64,000 bases of DNA from Flavobacterium panacis (GTDB taxonomy: Bacteria; Bacteroidota; Bacteroidia; Flavobacteriales; Flavobacteriaceae): contig NZ_JANKMS010000006.1 of assembly GCF_024649945.1 (NCBI RefSeq), positions 186,001 to 250,000 on the forward strand. Direction: 5' to 3'. A program made the translations under genes and the position numbers. The first letter of the stretch is position 1, and every line of letters starts with the position of its first letter. Positions 7,563-16,129 of the stretch are shown in pieces. A model generated the notes under the pieces. The model did not search any database. It saw only the letters and a program-made list of their open reading frames with translations, and was not told the DNA's origin.

Positions 7563-10500
7563 ATGAAAAAAAACCTATCCGCAAAAGATTGTGGGGTAAA
7601 ATCCGCGCTTTGGGATAAATTTCTTGACCTTATGAAGAAATCCCTAATATTAACCATATTTCTTTTTAACGTAGTTGCCTTTGCCTATTCCCAAAAAGTA
7701 AGCATAAATGCAAGAAACCAATCAGTATCTAATGTTTTAAAAACAATTACGAGAAAAACCAATGTTGAGTTTTTCTATAGTGATGATGTTTTTGATGCAC
7801 AGAGAAGAGTAAATATATCAGTCAATAAAGCTGATGTCATGGCAGTTATCAAAGAGTTAATAGGTGATAACTATAAAGCAGAATTCGTAAATAACAAATT
7901 GATTGTTATTGCATTAAATACAAAAGCAAATATAGGAACAGCAACAGCTTCTGTAGTAGATGAAGAAGTGAAAATTAAAGGAGTGGTAACCAATGCCAAA
8001 AAAGAATTTTTAATTGGTGCTACAGTCTGGGTAAAAGGTACTAGAAAAAGTGCTATTACCAATTTTGATGGTTCTTACGAAATCATGGCTAAAAAAGGAG
8101 ACGTTCTTGTTTTTGAATATTTAGGATACAAAAAATCAGAAGTAACCGTTTCTGATAACTTAATTATTAATCCAATTTTGTTAGAGGATGTAAGCAAATT
8201 GGATGAAGTAAAAATCGTTTCAACAGGTTACCAAAAAATTGACAGAGAACGTTCTACAGGATCTTTCGTAGCAATTACAGCTAAAGAATTAGATAAAGTC
8301 CCGGTAAATAATGTGCTTCACAGATTAGAAGGGCAGGTAGCAGGTTTGCAATTAAATATTGAAGACTCTGACAACACTTTTGTTTACGGAAATACAAGAG
8401 GATCAGTTGAGGGAAATGGGAGTTATAAAGTTGCTATTAGAGGAACATCTACATTTGCAAATGCGGGATCTAATGCAATGCCATTAATTGTACTTGACGG
8501 TACGCCTACAGAGTTAGACATTAGAACCATTAATCCAAATGATATTGAGAAAATTACATTCTTAAAAGACGCTGCATCGGCTTCTATTTATGGAGCGAGA
8601 GCTGCAAATGGAGTAATGGTAATTGATACTAAAAAAGGAAAACAAGGACAAACCAGAATTAATTTTTCTCAAAATTATGGTTTTTCTAACAAGCCTTCTT
8701 TATCAAAATTGCCATTAATGAATTCTTCTCAGGTTTTAAATTTAGAGCAAGAATTTGTAGATAAAAATTTGGTTACAGATCCAGCAAGTATAACTTATAT
8801 GTTAGCTCCTCCTATTAGTCAGGGAATGGAATTGATGTTTCAGTACAAAAGAGGTCAAATTTCTGAAGCTCAAAAAAATGCGGGTCTAGATGTATTGCGT
8901 AATCGTAATACTTACGGACAAGCAGAACAATATTTCCTGCAAGCTTCATCTACTCAAAACTATAATTTATCGTTTAGTGGAGCACAAAATGATTATTCGT
9001 ATTTCATGTCGGGGTCGTACTCTAAGGAAGAAACTCAGGCAAAAGGAACTGATGGACAACGTTTAACTTTGTTATCTAACCAAGATTTTAAGCTTTTTAA
9101 TTATTTAAAAATGACAACAAGCTTAAGAGGTTCGATCTTTAAATATAATGAAAATGCTTTAGGATTAAAGCCGTTAGGAATTGATGCAAATACATTGTTA
9201 CCCTATAATCAAATTGTAGGAGATGATGGCAATTCAGTAAATTACTATCAACGTTATTACAGTGCTCAAACTATGGCATTGGAACAAAAGGGATATTTAC
9301 CATGGACTTACAACTATATTGATGAATTGAACAATAGTGACAGGTCATCAAATGAATTAAATGTTGGTGCTACCATTTCGGCTACAGCTCCTTTATTAAA
9401 AGGTTTAGATGCCGTAGGTACTTATTCTATAGAAAGTGCACGTACATCAAATGATAATATGTACAATAAAGATACCTTCTTTGCACGTGATAGAATCAAC
9501 TCGGCAACTTCTATAAATAGTAATGGCGATTTAGTAAATGCAATTCCGTTAGGAGGTATTTATCAAAATAATGAATTCGGTACAAGCAGTTATACGATGA
9601 GAGGGCAATTAAATTATGATGGCATTATTGGTCAGGATCATTTAATTAACGCAATGGCAGGTATCGAAGCTAGAGAAACTAGAGAAAGTCAAGACGGTAG
9701 AACGTTGTTTGGTTATAATCCAAAAACGCAAACGTCTGTAGATCTTCCTTCGTTAAATTACGTTGATGTAAACGGGTATAATTATACGTTAGGTTATGGT
9801 AACGAGCATAAAGATGTTCGTAGAAGATTTTTATCATACTATGCCAATGCTGGTTATACGTATAAAAATAAATATACACTTACAGGAAGTGCACGTTTAG
9901 ATGACTACAATAACTTTGGAGTAGATAAAAGATTAAGAAGAACACCTTTATGGTCAACAGGAGCAAAATGGAATATTAAAGAAGAATCTTTCTTAAAAGA
10001 CAGTAACTTTTTTAATAGTTTAGGTTTAAGAGCAAGTTACGGTTATAACGGAAATATCAATTTAGAAGTTTTTCCTTTTACAAACATCAGTTTAAGTAAT
10101 TTGGATACTTTTTCGCAACAACCTTATGCTTTTATTACTGCTCCTGCGAATCCTAATTTGCGTTGGGAAAAAACTGCAATATTAAACTTAGGAGTTGATT
10201 TCTCTATCTTTAATAGTAGATTAAATGGTACTGTAGAATATTATAAAAAGAATAGTAAAGACTTAATTGTAGAGTTCCCAATTTCGCCATTTTACGGTGT
10301 TCAAAATAACGCATTAAAACAAAATGCAGCAACACTATCAGGAGAGGGAGTAGATTTAAGTTTGAACGGAACTATTCTTAAAGCAAAAGATTTTTCTTGG
10401 AATGCAGGTCTTGTAGTTACATACAATACTACAGAAGTAACAGATTCTCGTTTTCAAAATTTCAGCCAGTATTTAAATGGATCAGGAGGAACGCCACCAA

Positions 10501-11159
10501 TTGAGGGCTATCCATTGAACAGTATATTTGCTTTTAGATCAGCAGGATTAGATGCAACTGGTAGAACACAGGTGTATGATAAGGATGGTAATATTGTGAA
10601 CTCTTTTACTTCTTTAAAGAACATTGAGGACATGAAATATATGGGAACAAATATTCCATCTTATTTTGGAAGTTTTAACCACACTTTTACGTATAAAAAA
10701 TTGTCATTATACATTTTGGCAACTTATAAATTCGATTACGTAATGTTTAAACCAACTTATGGAGGTTATGTAGACAGATCAGGAAGATTCAGTAGATACG
10801 ATTTAAATACAGATATTGACAAAAGATGGAGAAATCCAGGAGATGAGGCAACTACATCGGTTCCAGGAATTGTGGGCTCAAGCGGACTAAGTTTTGCGAG
10901 ATATATGAATTCAGATAACCGTATTATGGAGGGTGATCATATCCGTTTTAGAGAACTTTCACTAAAATATGATTTGAGCGAATTGATTGACAGAGGTTCT
11001 ATTACTGGTGCTTCAGTAACTTTTACTGCTAGAAATCTTGGTTTCTTTTGGAGAAAAAACAAAGACGGTTTAGATCCTGACTTCTTGCCTTACACAGGAA
11101 CTAACATGAAATTGCCGGCAATGGCAATGTACTCAATTGGTTTTAATGTTAATTTTTAA
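7563..11159 (+). CDS. SusC/RagA-type TonB-linked outer-membrane transporter with STN signalling domain
   Basis: A 1198-residue TonB-dependent porin that imports ligand delivered by its SusD partner. The signal peptide is preceded by a 23-residue extension; an internal ATG at 7632 (MKKSLILTIFLFNVVAFAYSQ) is an alternative start. Order: STN (secretin/TonB N-terminal) domain at about 45-115 (SVSNVLKTITRKTNVEFFYS), carboxypeptidase-regulatory-like domain at about 137-215, plug at about 220-355 (FLKDAASASIYGARAANGV), then a 22-strand-type barrel to the C-terminus. The STN domain is the part that contacts FecR, so this SusC should sense as well as transport, matching the sigma/FecR genes upstream. 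The SusD partner starts 10 bp downstream. Confidence 0.95.
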   Translation: MKKNLSAKDCGVKSALWDKFLDLMKKSLILTIFLFNVVAFAYSQKVSINARNQSVSNVLKTITRKTNVEFFYSDDVFDAQRRVNISVNKADVMAVIKELIGDNYKAEFVNNKLIVIALNTKANIGTATASVVDEEVKIKGVVTNAKKEFLIGATVWVKGTRKSAITNFDGSYEIMAKKGDVLVFEYLGYKKSEVTVSDNLIINPILLEDVSKLDEVKIVSTGYQKIDRERSTGSFVAITAKELDKVPVNNVLHRLEGQVAGLQLNIEDSDNTFVYGNTRGSVEGNGSYKVAIRGTSTFANAGSNAMPLIVLDGTPTELDIRTINPNDIEKITFLKDAASASIYGARAANGVMVIDTKKGKQGQTRINFSQNYGFSNKPSLSKLPLMNSSQVLNLEQEFVDKNLVTDPASITYMLAPPISQGMELMFQYKRGQISEAQKNAGLDVLRNRNTYGQAEQYFLQASSTQNYNLSFSGAQNDYSYFMSGSYSKEETQAKGTDGQRLTLLSNQDFKLFNYLKMTTSLRGSIFKYNENALGLKPLGIDANTLLPYNQIVGDDGNSVNYYQRYYSAQTMALEQKGYLPWTYNYIDELNNSDRSSNELNVGATISATAPLLKGLDAVGTYSIESARTSNDNMYNKDTFFARDRINSATSINSNGDLVNAIPLGGIYQNNEFGTSSYTMRGQLNYDGIIGQDHLINAMAGIEARETRESQDGRTLFGYNPKTQTSVDLPSLNYVDVNGYNYTLGYGNEHKDVRRRFLSYYANAGYTYKNKYTLTGSARLDDYNNFGVDKRLRRTPLWSTGAKWNIKEESFLKDSNFFNSLGLRASYGYNGNINLEVFPFTNISLSNLDTFSQQPYAFITAPANPNLRWEKTAILNLGVDFSIFNSRLNGTVEYYKKNSKDLIVEFPISPFYGVQNNALKQNAATLSGEGVDLSLNGTILKAKDFSWNAGLVVTYNTTEVTDSRFQNFSQYLNGSGGTPPIEGYPLNSIFAFRSAGLDATGRTQVYDKDGNIVNSFTSLKNIEDMKYMGTNIPSYFGSFNHTFTYKKLSLYILATYKFDYVMFKPTYGGYVDRSGRFSRYDLNTDIDKRWRNPGDEATTSVPGIVGSSGLSFARYMNSDNRIMEGDHIRFRELSLKYDLSELIDRGSITGASVTFTARNLGFFWRKNKDGLDPDFLPYTGTNMKLPAMAMYSIGFNVNF

Positions 11160-11169
11160 TTTTTTAAAG

Positions 11170-12567
11170 ATGAAAAAATATTTAAAATACATCACAATAT
11201 TAGCTGTAGGAGCAATTGTTTTGAGCTGTGATAATTACGTTGATATCAAAACAGAGGGTAGATTAATACCTGAAGAAACGGAAAACTACAGATATCTGTT
11301 AAATAATTCGTCTACCTTGGACATTAATTATGGTGCTTTAGATGTAGCATCAGATGATATAAGTTTTCAAAATGATGCTCAAACAACTGCATTAGGATCT
11401 TCAGATTATTATCGTCCTTTTGTTAATCAATATAAATGGGCAGAGCAAATTTATTTTGACGGTGAAATAGATTATAATATGAATAGTATGTATAGTGCTT
11501 TGTACAATACTAATATTATAATCAGTGAAGTAATGCAAAGTAAAAGAGGAACAGAAGCTGAAAAATTGGCGATAAAAGGAGAAGCACAAGTTCACCGCGC
11601 GTTTATTTTTCTAACCTTAGTAAATGCTTTTGGCAAAGCTTATGATGCTACAACAGCATCAACAGATCTAGGTATTGTACTTTTTACAACTCCAACAGTT
11701 TCGGAAAATATTAGAAGATCTTCTGTTCAAAATGCATACGATATCATTTTAAGTGATTTGAACGATGCTGTAAATTCAGGATTAAAACCAATTAATTCAG
11801 GAAACAATGTAGCATTTCCTTCTAAAGCGGCTGCTTATGCACTTTTAGCAAGAACGTATCTGTATATGCGTAACTACCCTTTGGCTTTAGAAAACGCAGA
11901 AAAAGCATTGGCTATTCAAAGTACTTTAAATAATTATGAAGATTATGAGTTTAGTGCTTTTCCAACAAGAAGATTAGATAAAGAATTAATTCTATCAAAA
12001 TGGAACGGATACAGTTCTCTTGCTTATGCGCCACAAATCCTATCATTAAGCAATGAGCTGATTAATACATTTGACACAAACGATTTACGTTATGTGTTGT
12101 TTACACAACCAAGCAGCACTTTTAGTTCGGATTACACAATTGGTAGATCTTATGCTAAAGAGGGAATAACAGGAGAAAGCCGAAACGGAGGTCCAACAGT
12201 TGCAGAAATGATGTTGATAAAAGCAGAATGTTTAGCAAGAGCTGGTTCTGGAGAATTGGCAATGACAGAAATCAATAAATTAAGACAAAAAAGATTCAGA
12301 GCTGCACAATACGTTGCCATGACCGCAACAGACAGTAAAGATGCTTTAATAAAAGTTTTGGCAGAAAGAAGAAGAGAGTTAATGGGACAAGGTAATTTTA
12401 GATGGTTCGATTTGAAACGATTAAACAAAGAACCAGAATTTGCTAGAACCATTACGCATACTTTTGCAGGACAGACGTTTACATTAGCACCAAATGGTGA
12501 TCGTTACCAAATGCCTTACGCTCCAATTTATTATGATTACGCACCAAACTTACAGCAAAATCCATAA
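11170..12567 (+). CDS. SusD/RagB family surface lipoprotein
   Basis: A 465-residue surface-exposed substrate-binding lipoprotein that forms the lid of the preceding SusC. The signal peptide ends in the lipobox LSCD at about residues 18-21. TPR-like helical segments are visible (SKAAAYALLARTYLYMRNY near 220). The C-terminal RagB-type region carries EMMLIKAECLARAGS and RRRELMGQGNFRWFDLKRLN, typical of the SusD/RagB family. The ATG at 11137 lies inside the end of the SusC gene and would give a non-signal N-terminus, so 11170 is chosen. The substrate is not shown by sequence; neighbouring protease and redox genes point to a peptide-derived ligand. Confidence 0.93.
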   Translation: MKKYLKYITILAVGAIVLSCDNYVDIKTEGRLIPEETENYRYLLNNSSTLDINYGALDVASDDISFQNDAQTTALGSSDYYRPFVNQYKWAEQIYFDGEIDYNMNSMYSALYNTNIIISEVMQSKRGTEAEKLAIKGEAQVHRAFIFLTLVNAFGKAYDATTASTDLGIVLFTTPTVSENIRRSSVQNAYDIILSDLNDAVNSGLKPINSGNNVAFPSKAAAYALLARTYLYMRNYPLALENAEKALAIQSTLNNYEDYEFSAFPTRRLDKELILSKWNGYSSLAYAPQILSLSNELINTFDTNDLRYVLFTQPSSTFSSDYTIGRSYAKEGITGESRNGGPTVAEMMLIKAECLARAGSGELAMTEINKLRQKRFRAAQYVAMTATDSKDALIKVLAERRRELMGQGNFRWFDLKRLNKEPEFARTITHTFAGQTFTLAPNGDRYQMPYAPIYYDYAPNLQQNP

Positions 12568-12583
12568 TTAGATTAATCATAAA

Positions 12584-12610
12584 AGTGCACTCAAAATTTT
12601 TGAGTGCACT
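12584..12610 (+). terminator. 13-bp perfect hairpin after susD-like gene
   Basis: AGTGCACTCAAAA (12584-12596) pairs perfectly with 12598-12610. No T-tract follows (AAATTTC), so it may be a weak terminator or a 3'-end stabiliser inside the operon rather than a strong stop. Confidence 0.5.
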
Positions 12611-12631
12611 AAATTTCAAAAAACAAACAAT

Positions 12632-14626
12632 ATGAAAAATTTCAAACTGGTACTATTCTTTTTTGGTATCACTAGTACTTTATTGGCTCAAAGTGGCGGA
12701 CAAAAATTTCTTCTTTCGCCAGAACATCCAAACGCTGGCGAAGAAATCACAATTACTTATGATGCAGCTGACACTCCTCTAGAAAATGCAAAACATGTTG
12801 AAGGTGTAGTTTATACTTACGATAACTTCAGATGGCTTGCAGATGATATTACGTTAAAATCGGTTGGCAATAAAAAATGGCAGACTAAAATGAAACTTTC
12901 AGATAAGGCGGCTTTTATTAACTGTGTTTTCAAATCGGATACGATTAAAGATAATGGAGGAAAATTGACGTATTCGTGGATTCTAGAAAAAAGTCTTGGT
13001 TCTTATGTAGGATGGGGATTTTTGAGAAGTCCAGATTTACAAGATCAAGTTCCGAATATTGTTCATGACAGTGCTTATATTAAAAAAGAAGTTTCTTTGT
13101 TTTGGATTAATAATGAATTGAAATATCACCCTGAAAGCCGTACGCATGTGTTTTATGAAGGTTCAAAATTGAAACAACTTGAAACTGGTGAACCACAGCC
13201 AAAACTGATTAAAAGAGAAGTTCGTTTTGTTTTAGGTGGAAAAGATTTAGACAATGCAACACAATACAACATTCAGAAAACGATTGGTTTATTGGCACCA
13301 GAACATAAAGTTTTTGCAGATTCTGTTCAGAATGTTTTATTGAAAAAATATCCAAACGGAGTTTTAGCACGTGATCTTGAAATTAGAAAGATTTTTAATG
13401 AAGCTGATTTCAATAAAAAAGTAGCGATGTATAATGCTTTTGAGAAAAACTTTCCGCAAAGCAAATTTCTTGATGTAAATACAGATACAGAAGGTTTGTT
13501 TTATGATAAAATGTTTAAAGGAATTGCTTACAACTATATCGTAAAAAACAAAGATTACAGCTATGCAATCAATAGTGTAAAAAATGTTTCTTATAATATC
13601 TTGGTAGATTATGCTTGGCATTTAATTTCAATTCCTTTTGATAGAGATCAGGAAGGAACTGAAAAAACATCATTGGAAACATTGAAAAAATATGCAGATG
13701 TAATTATCCCTGAAATGGAAAGCAGAGAAGCATTTGTACCAAAAGAATATGTTGGAAAATTATCTTTAAAAGAATGGCAGGCTCAAGCTTTACAAAATGC
13801 TGCAAGAGAATATTTTACTTATGCTAAACTTTTAGAAATTTTCAAAAACTATGATTTATCTAAAAAATATTTAGAGAAAATCAAACCACTTATGAAGTTT
13901 GAAGATGCACAATACAATGAAGTGTATTCAAGAATGCTTTTAAGAGAAGGAAAAACGGCTGAAGGAAAAGCTTATCTAGTTTCAGCTGCAAAAGCAAACA
14001 AAATCACGCCAACATCTATTGCAACTTTCAAAGATTTATTTGTAAAAGAAGGAAAAAAAGAAGCAGATTTTGAGGCTTATTTCCATTCTTTAAAATCAGA
14101 AACAAACGAAGAGCACAAAAAGAAATTAATCTCAGAATTGATCAATCTTCCAATTGACGGATTTGAGATGGAAAGCAGCCGTGGCGGAAAAGTAAAATTA
14201 GCTGACCAAAAAGGTAAAATTGTAGTTCTTGATTTCTGGGCAATGTGGTGTGGACCTTGTAAAAATGCAATGCCAGGAATGAATATGGCAGTGAATAAAT
14301 ACAAAGAAGATCAGAATGTAAAATTCTATTTTGTGGATACAATGGAATACATCAAAGATTTTAAAGCACAAACTCAGGCTTTTATCAAAGAAAAAGGATT
14401 TGATTTTACAATTCTTTACGATAGCAAAAATCCAAAAACAGGAAAATTTGATGCTGTTTATGACAAGTATTCAAAAGCATTTCATTTCTCTGGAATTCCA
14501 GAAAAAATGATCATCGATCAGAACGGAAAATTAAGATGGATGTCGAATGGTTATTTTGGAAGCCCAAGCGAATTGGCTGACGAAATTTCGATCATCGTTG
14601 AATATTTAAAATCTGAGAATAAATAA
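12632..14626 (+). CDS. TlpA-like thioredoxin-fold protein with large N-terminal region
   Basis: A 664-residue exported protein. The signal peptide covers about 1-20 (ends LLAQS). Residues 20-120 look like a beta-rich domain (HPNAGEEITITYDAAD), followed by a long helical, TPR-like stretch to about 500. The C-terminal thioredoxin/TlpA domain (about 505-664) has the active site Cys540-Gly-Pro-Cys543 in FWAMWCGPCKNAMPGM and a FSGIPEKMIIDQNGKLRW segment containing the cis-proline position. It probably reduces or exchanges disulfides in the periplasm, with electrons supplied by the DsbD encoded two genes downstream. Such N-terminally extended TlpA proteins often sit next to SusCD pairs in Bacteroidota. 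What the N-terminal part binds is unknown. Confidence 0.88.
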   Translation: MKNFKLVLFFFGITSTLLAQSGGQKFLLSPEHPNAGEEITITYDAADTPLENAKHVEGVVYTYDNFRWLADDITLKSVGNKKWQTKMKLSDKAAFINCVFKSDTIKDNGGKLTYSWILEKSLGSYVGWGFLRSPDLQDQVPNIVHDSAYIKKEVSLFWINNELKYHPESRTHVFYEGSKLKQLETGEPQPKLIKREVRFVLGGKDLDNATQYNIQKTIGLLAPEHKVFADSVQNVLLKKYPNGVLARDLEIRKIFNEADFNKKVAMYNAFEKNFPQSKFLDVNTDTEGLFYDKMFKGIAYNYIVKNKDYSYAINSVKNVSYNILVDYAWHLISIPFDRDQEGTEKTSLETLKKYADVIIPEMESREAFVPKEYVGKLSLKEWQAQALQNAAREYFTYAKLLEIFKNYDLSKKYLEKIKPLMKFEDAQYNEVYSRMLLREGKTAEGKAYLVSAAKANKITPTSIATFKDLFVKEGKKEADFEAYFHSLKSETNEEHKKKLISELINLPIDGFEMESSRGGKVKLADQKGKIVVLDFWAMWCGPCKNAMPGMNMAVNKYKEDQNVKFYFVDTMEYIKDFKAQTQAFIKEKGFDFTILYDSKNPKTGKFDAVYDKYSKAFHFSGIPEKMIIDQNGKLRWMSNGYFGSPSELADEISIIVEYLKSENK

Positions 14627-14648
14627 TTTAGTTAATAAAGGTTAAGTA

Positions 14649-16040
14649 ATGAAAATTGTTCATTTTTTATATCTCAGTGTTTTAGTATTGTGCTGTCAGA
14701 TTGGTTTTTCGCAAACCATCTGGCAGGGACAGTACCACTCTTCCAGAATAATAGTTACAGGTGATCTTGACAGTAAAAAAGATTCTCTTTTGTTGAGTAT
14801 TCCTGAAATGTCTTACGACGGAATAAAAGTTGGAATTCGAACAGAAAAGGATAGTGTTTTCTTTAAAAATGAAATGTATAATTTCGTTTTTAAAGGAAAG
14901 TACAATGCCGATAAAACTGCGATTTCTGGTATTTTTAATAACTATTCGATTCCAAATGCAGCAATTGTTTTAAAGAAACAAAGCAGTATTGAGCCTTTGT
15001 TTTTTTCGCAACATCCAAAGAAACCGTATCCGTATCAGGTTATTGATATGACTTTTTTAGGAAAAAACACGAAACTGACTTACGGAGGAACATTAACTAT
15101 TCCGAAAGGGAAAAAGAAATATCCGTTAGCAATTTTAATTTCGGGAACCGGTCAGCACGATCGTAATTATACCTATATGGGAAGAGAGTCTTTTACGGTT
15201 TTAGCAGATTATTTGGCACGAAACGGAATTGCTTCTTTACGTGTAGACGACCGCGGATTTGGTAAAACAACAGGAGATTTCCAAAATGCCACAACAGGAG
15301 ATTTTGCAGATGATATCGATGAAGAAATTGCATATTTGAAAAGCGACAAAAACATCGATGCTTCTTACATTGGATTAATAGGCCATAGTGAAGGCGGCAT
15401 GATTGCATCGATTGTGAGTTCAAGAAACAAAGATGTAAAATTCATGATTAGCCTTTCTGGTGTTGGAGTAAGCGGATTGGAAATGCTGAATCTTCAAAAT
15501 ACAGCGATTCTTAAAAGCTATAATTTCACAGATAAAGTAGTAGCGAAACAAATGGAAATGTACAACATCATGTTCAATATTGTGTACAATACCAAAGACG
15601 GTGAATCGGCACAACCAGCGATGGAAGTAAAGTTGAAAGAATGGATGCAAAAGCAAGATTCGACAACTTTAAAAGAAGTACAATTGCTAGACGGACGTGA
15701 TCAGACTTTCTTGTATCGTTACGGAAAAGATGCCGACAGAAAATGGTATCGTTATACGATTCATTATAAGCCAGAAAATTACCTTCCAAAAATCACCGTT
15801 CCCGTATATATAGCAAATGGCGATAAAGATATTCAAGTTCCAGCTGTTGAAAACATTGATTCGTTCAAAAAATATTTAGGAACAAAAGACCTTACGACAA
15901 AGATTTATCCAAATTTGAATCATATGTATCAGCATTGTAAAACTTGTACGCAAAATGAAGCCAAAGAAATTGATGAAGTTTTTGCCGAAGAAGTGCTGGT
16001 AGATATTTCAAAATGGATTTTGACCCGTTATAAAAAATGA
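14649..16040 (+). CDS. Exported alpha/beta hydrolase (serine esterase/peptidase-like)
   Basis: A 463-residue exported hydrolase; the signal peptide ends near residue 22 (CCQIGFSQ). Residues 22-115 form a beta-rich N-terminal domain of unknown role (IWQGQYHSSRIIVTGDLD). The alpha/beta hydrolase domain (about 130-463) has the oxyanion stretch ILISGTGQHDRN, the nucleophile Ser247 in GHSEGGM, an acid-loop candidate in IANGDKDIQVP and the catalytic His in NLNHMYQHC. This arrangement resembles the dienelactone-hydrolase/S9-like proteins common in Bacteroidota. Substrate unknown; context suggests a peptide or ester. It starts 22 bp after the TlpA-like gene and is probably cotranscribed with it. Confidence 0.85.
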   Translation: MKIVHFLYLSVLVLCCQIGFSQTIWQGQYHSSRIIVTGDLDSKKDSLLLSIPEMSYDGIKVGIRTEKDSVFFKNEMYNFVFKGKYNADKTAISGIFNNYSIPNAAIVLKKQSSIEPLFFSQHPKKPYPYQVIDMTFLGKNTKLTYGGTLTIPKGKKKYPLAILISGTGQHDRNYTYMGRESFTVLADYLARNGIASLRVDDRGFGKTTGDFQNATTGDFADDIDEEIAYLKSDKNIDASYIGLIGHSEGGMIASIVSSRNKDVKFMISLSGVGVSGLEMLNLQNTAILKSYNFTDKVVAKQMEMYNIMFNIVYNTKDGESAQPAMEVKLKEWMQKQDSTTLKEVQLLDGRDQTFLYRYGKDADRKWYRYTIHYKPENYLPKITVPVYIANGDKDIQVPAVENIDSFKKYLGTKDLTTKIYPNLNHMYQHCKTCTQNEAKEIDEVFAEEVLVDISKWILTRYKK

Positions 16041-16051
16041 TGAAAAAAAAG

Positions 16052-16084
16052 ATCTTTGTCAAAGTTCAAAACTTTGACAAAGAT
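16052..16084. terminator. 15-bp perfect hairpin downstream of the hydrolase gene
   Basis: ATCTTTGTCAAAGTT (16052-16066) pairs perfectly with 16070-16084 around the loop CAA. The run of eight A residues on its left becomes a T-tract on the minus strand, so it looks like a minus-strand terminator although no minus-strand gene precedes it. On the plus strand it lacks a T-tract. Confidence 0.45.
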
Positions 16085-16129
16085 TAAAATCATCACAACT
16101 TTTCAATTGTAGTATTTCATTCTAACATC

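Noticed and set aside
11137..11169. Earlier ATG for the first SusD-like protein
   Set aside because: It lies inside the SusC coding sequence, and the lipoprotein signal begins at the ATG at 11170.
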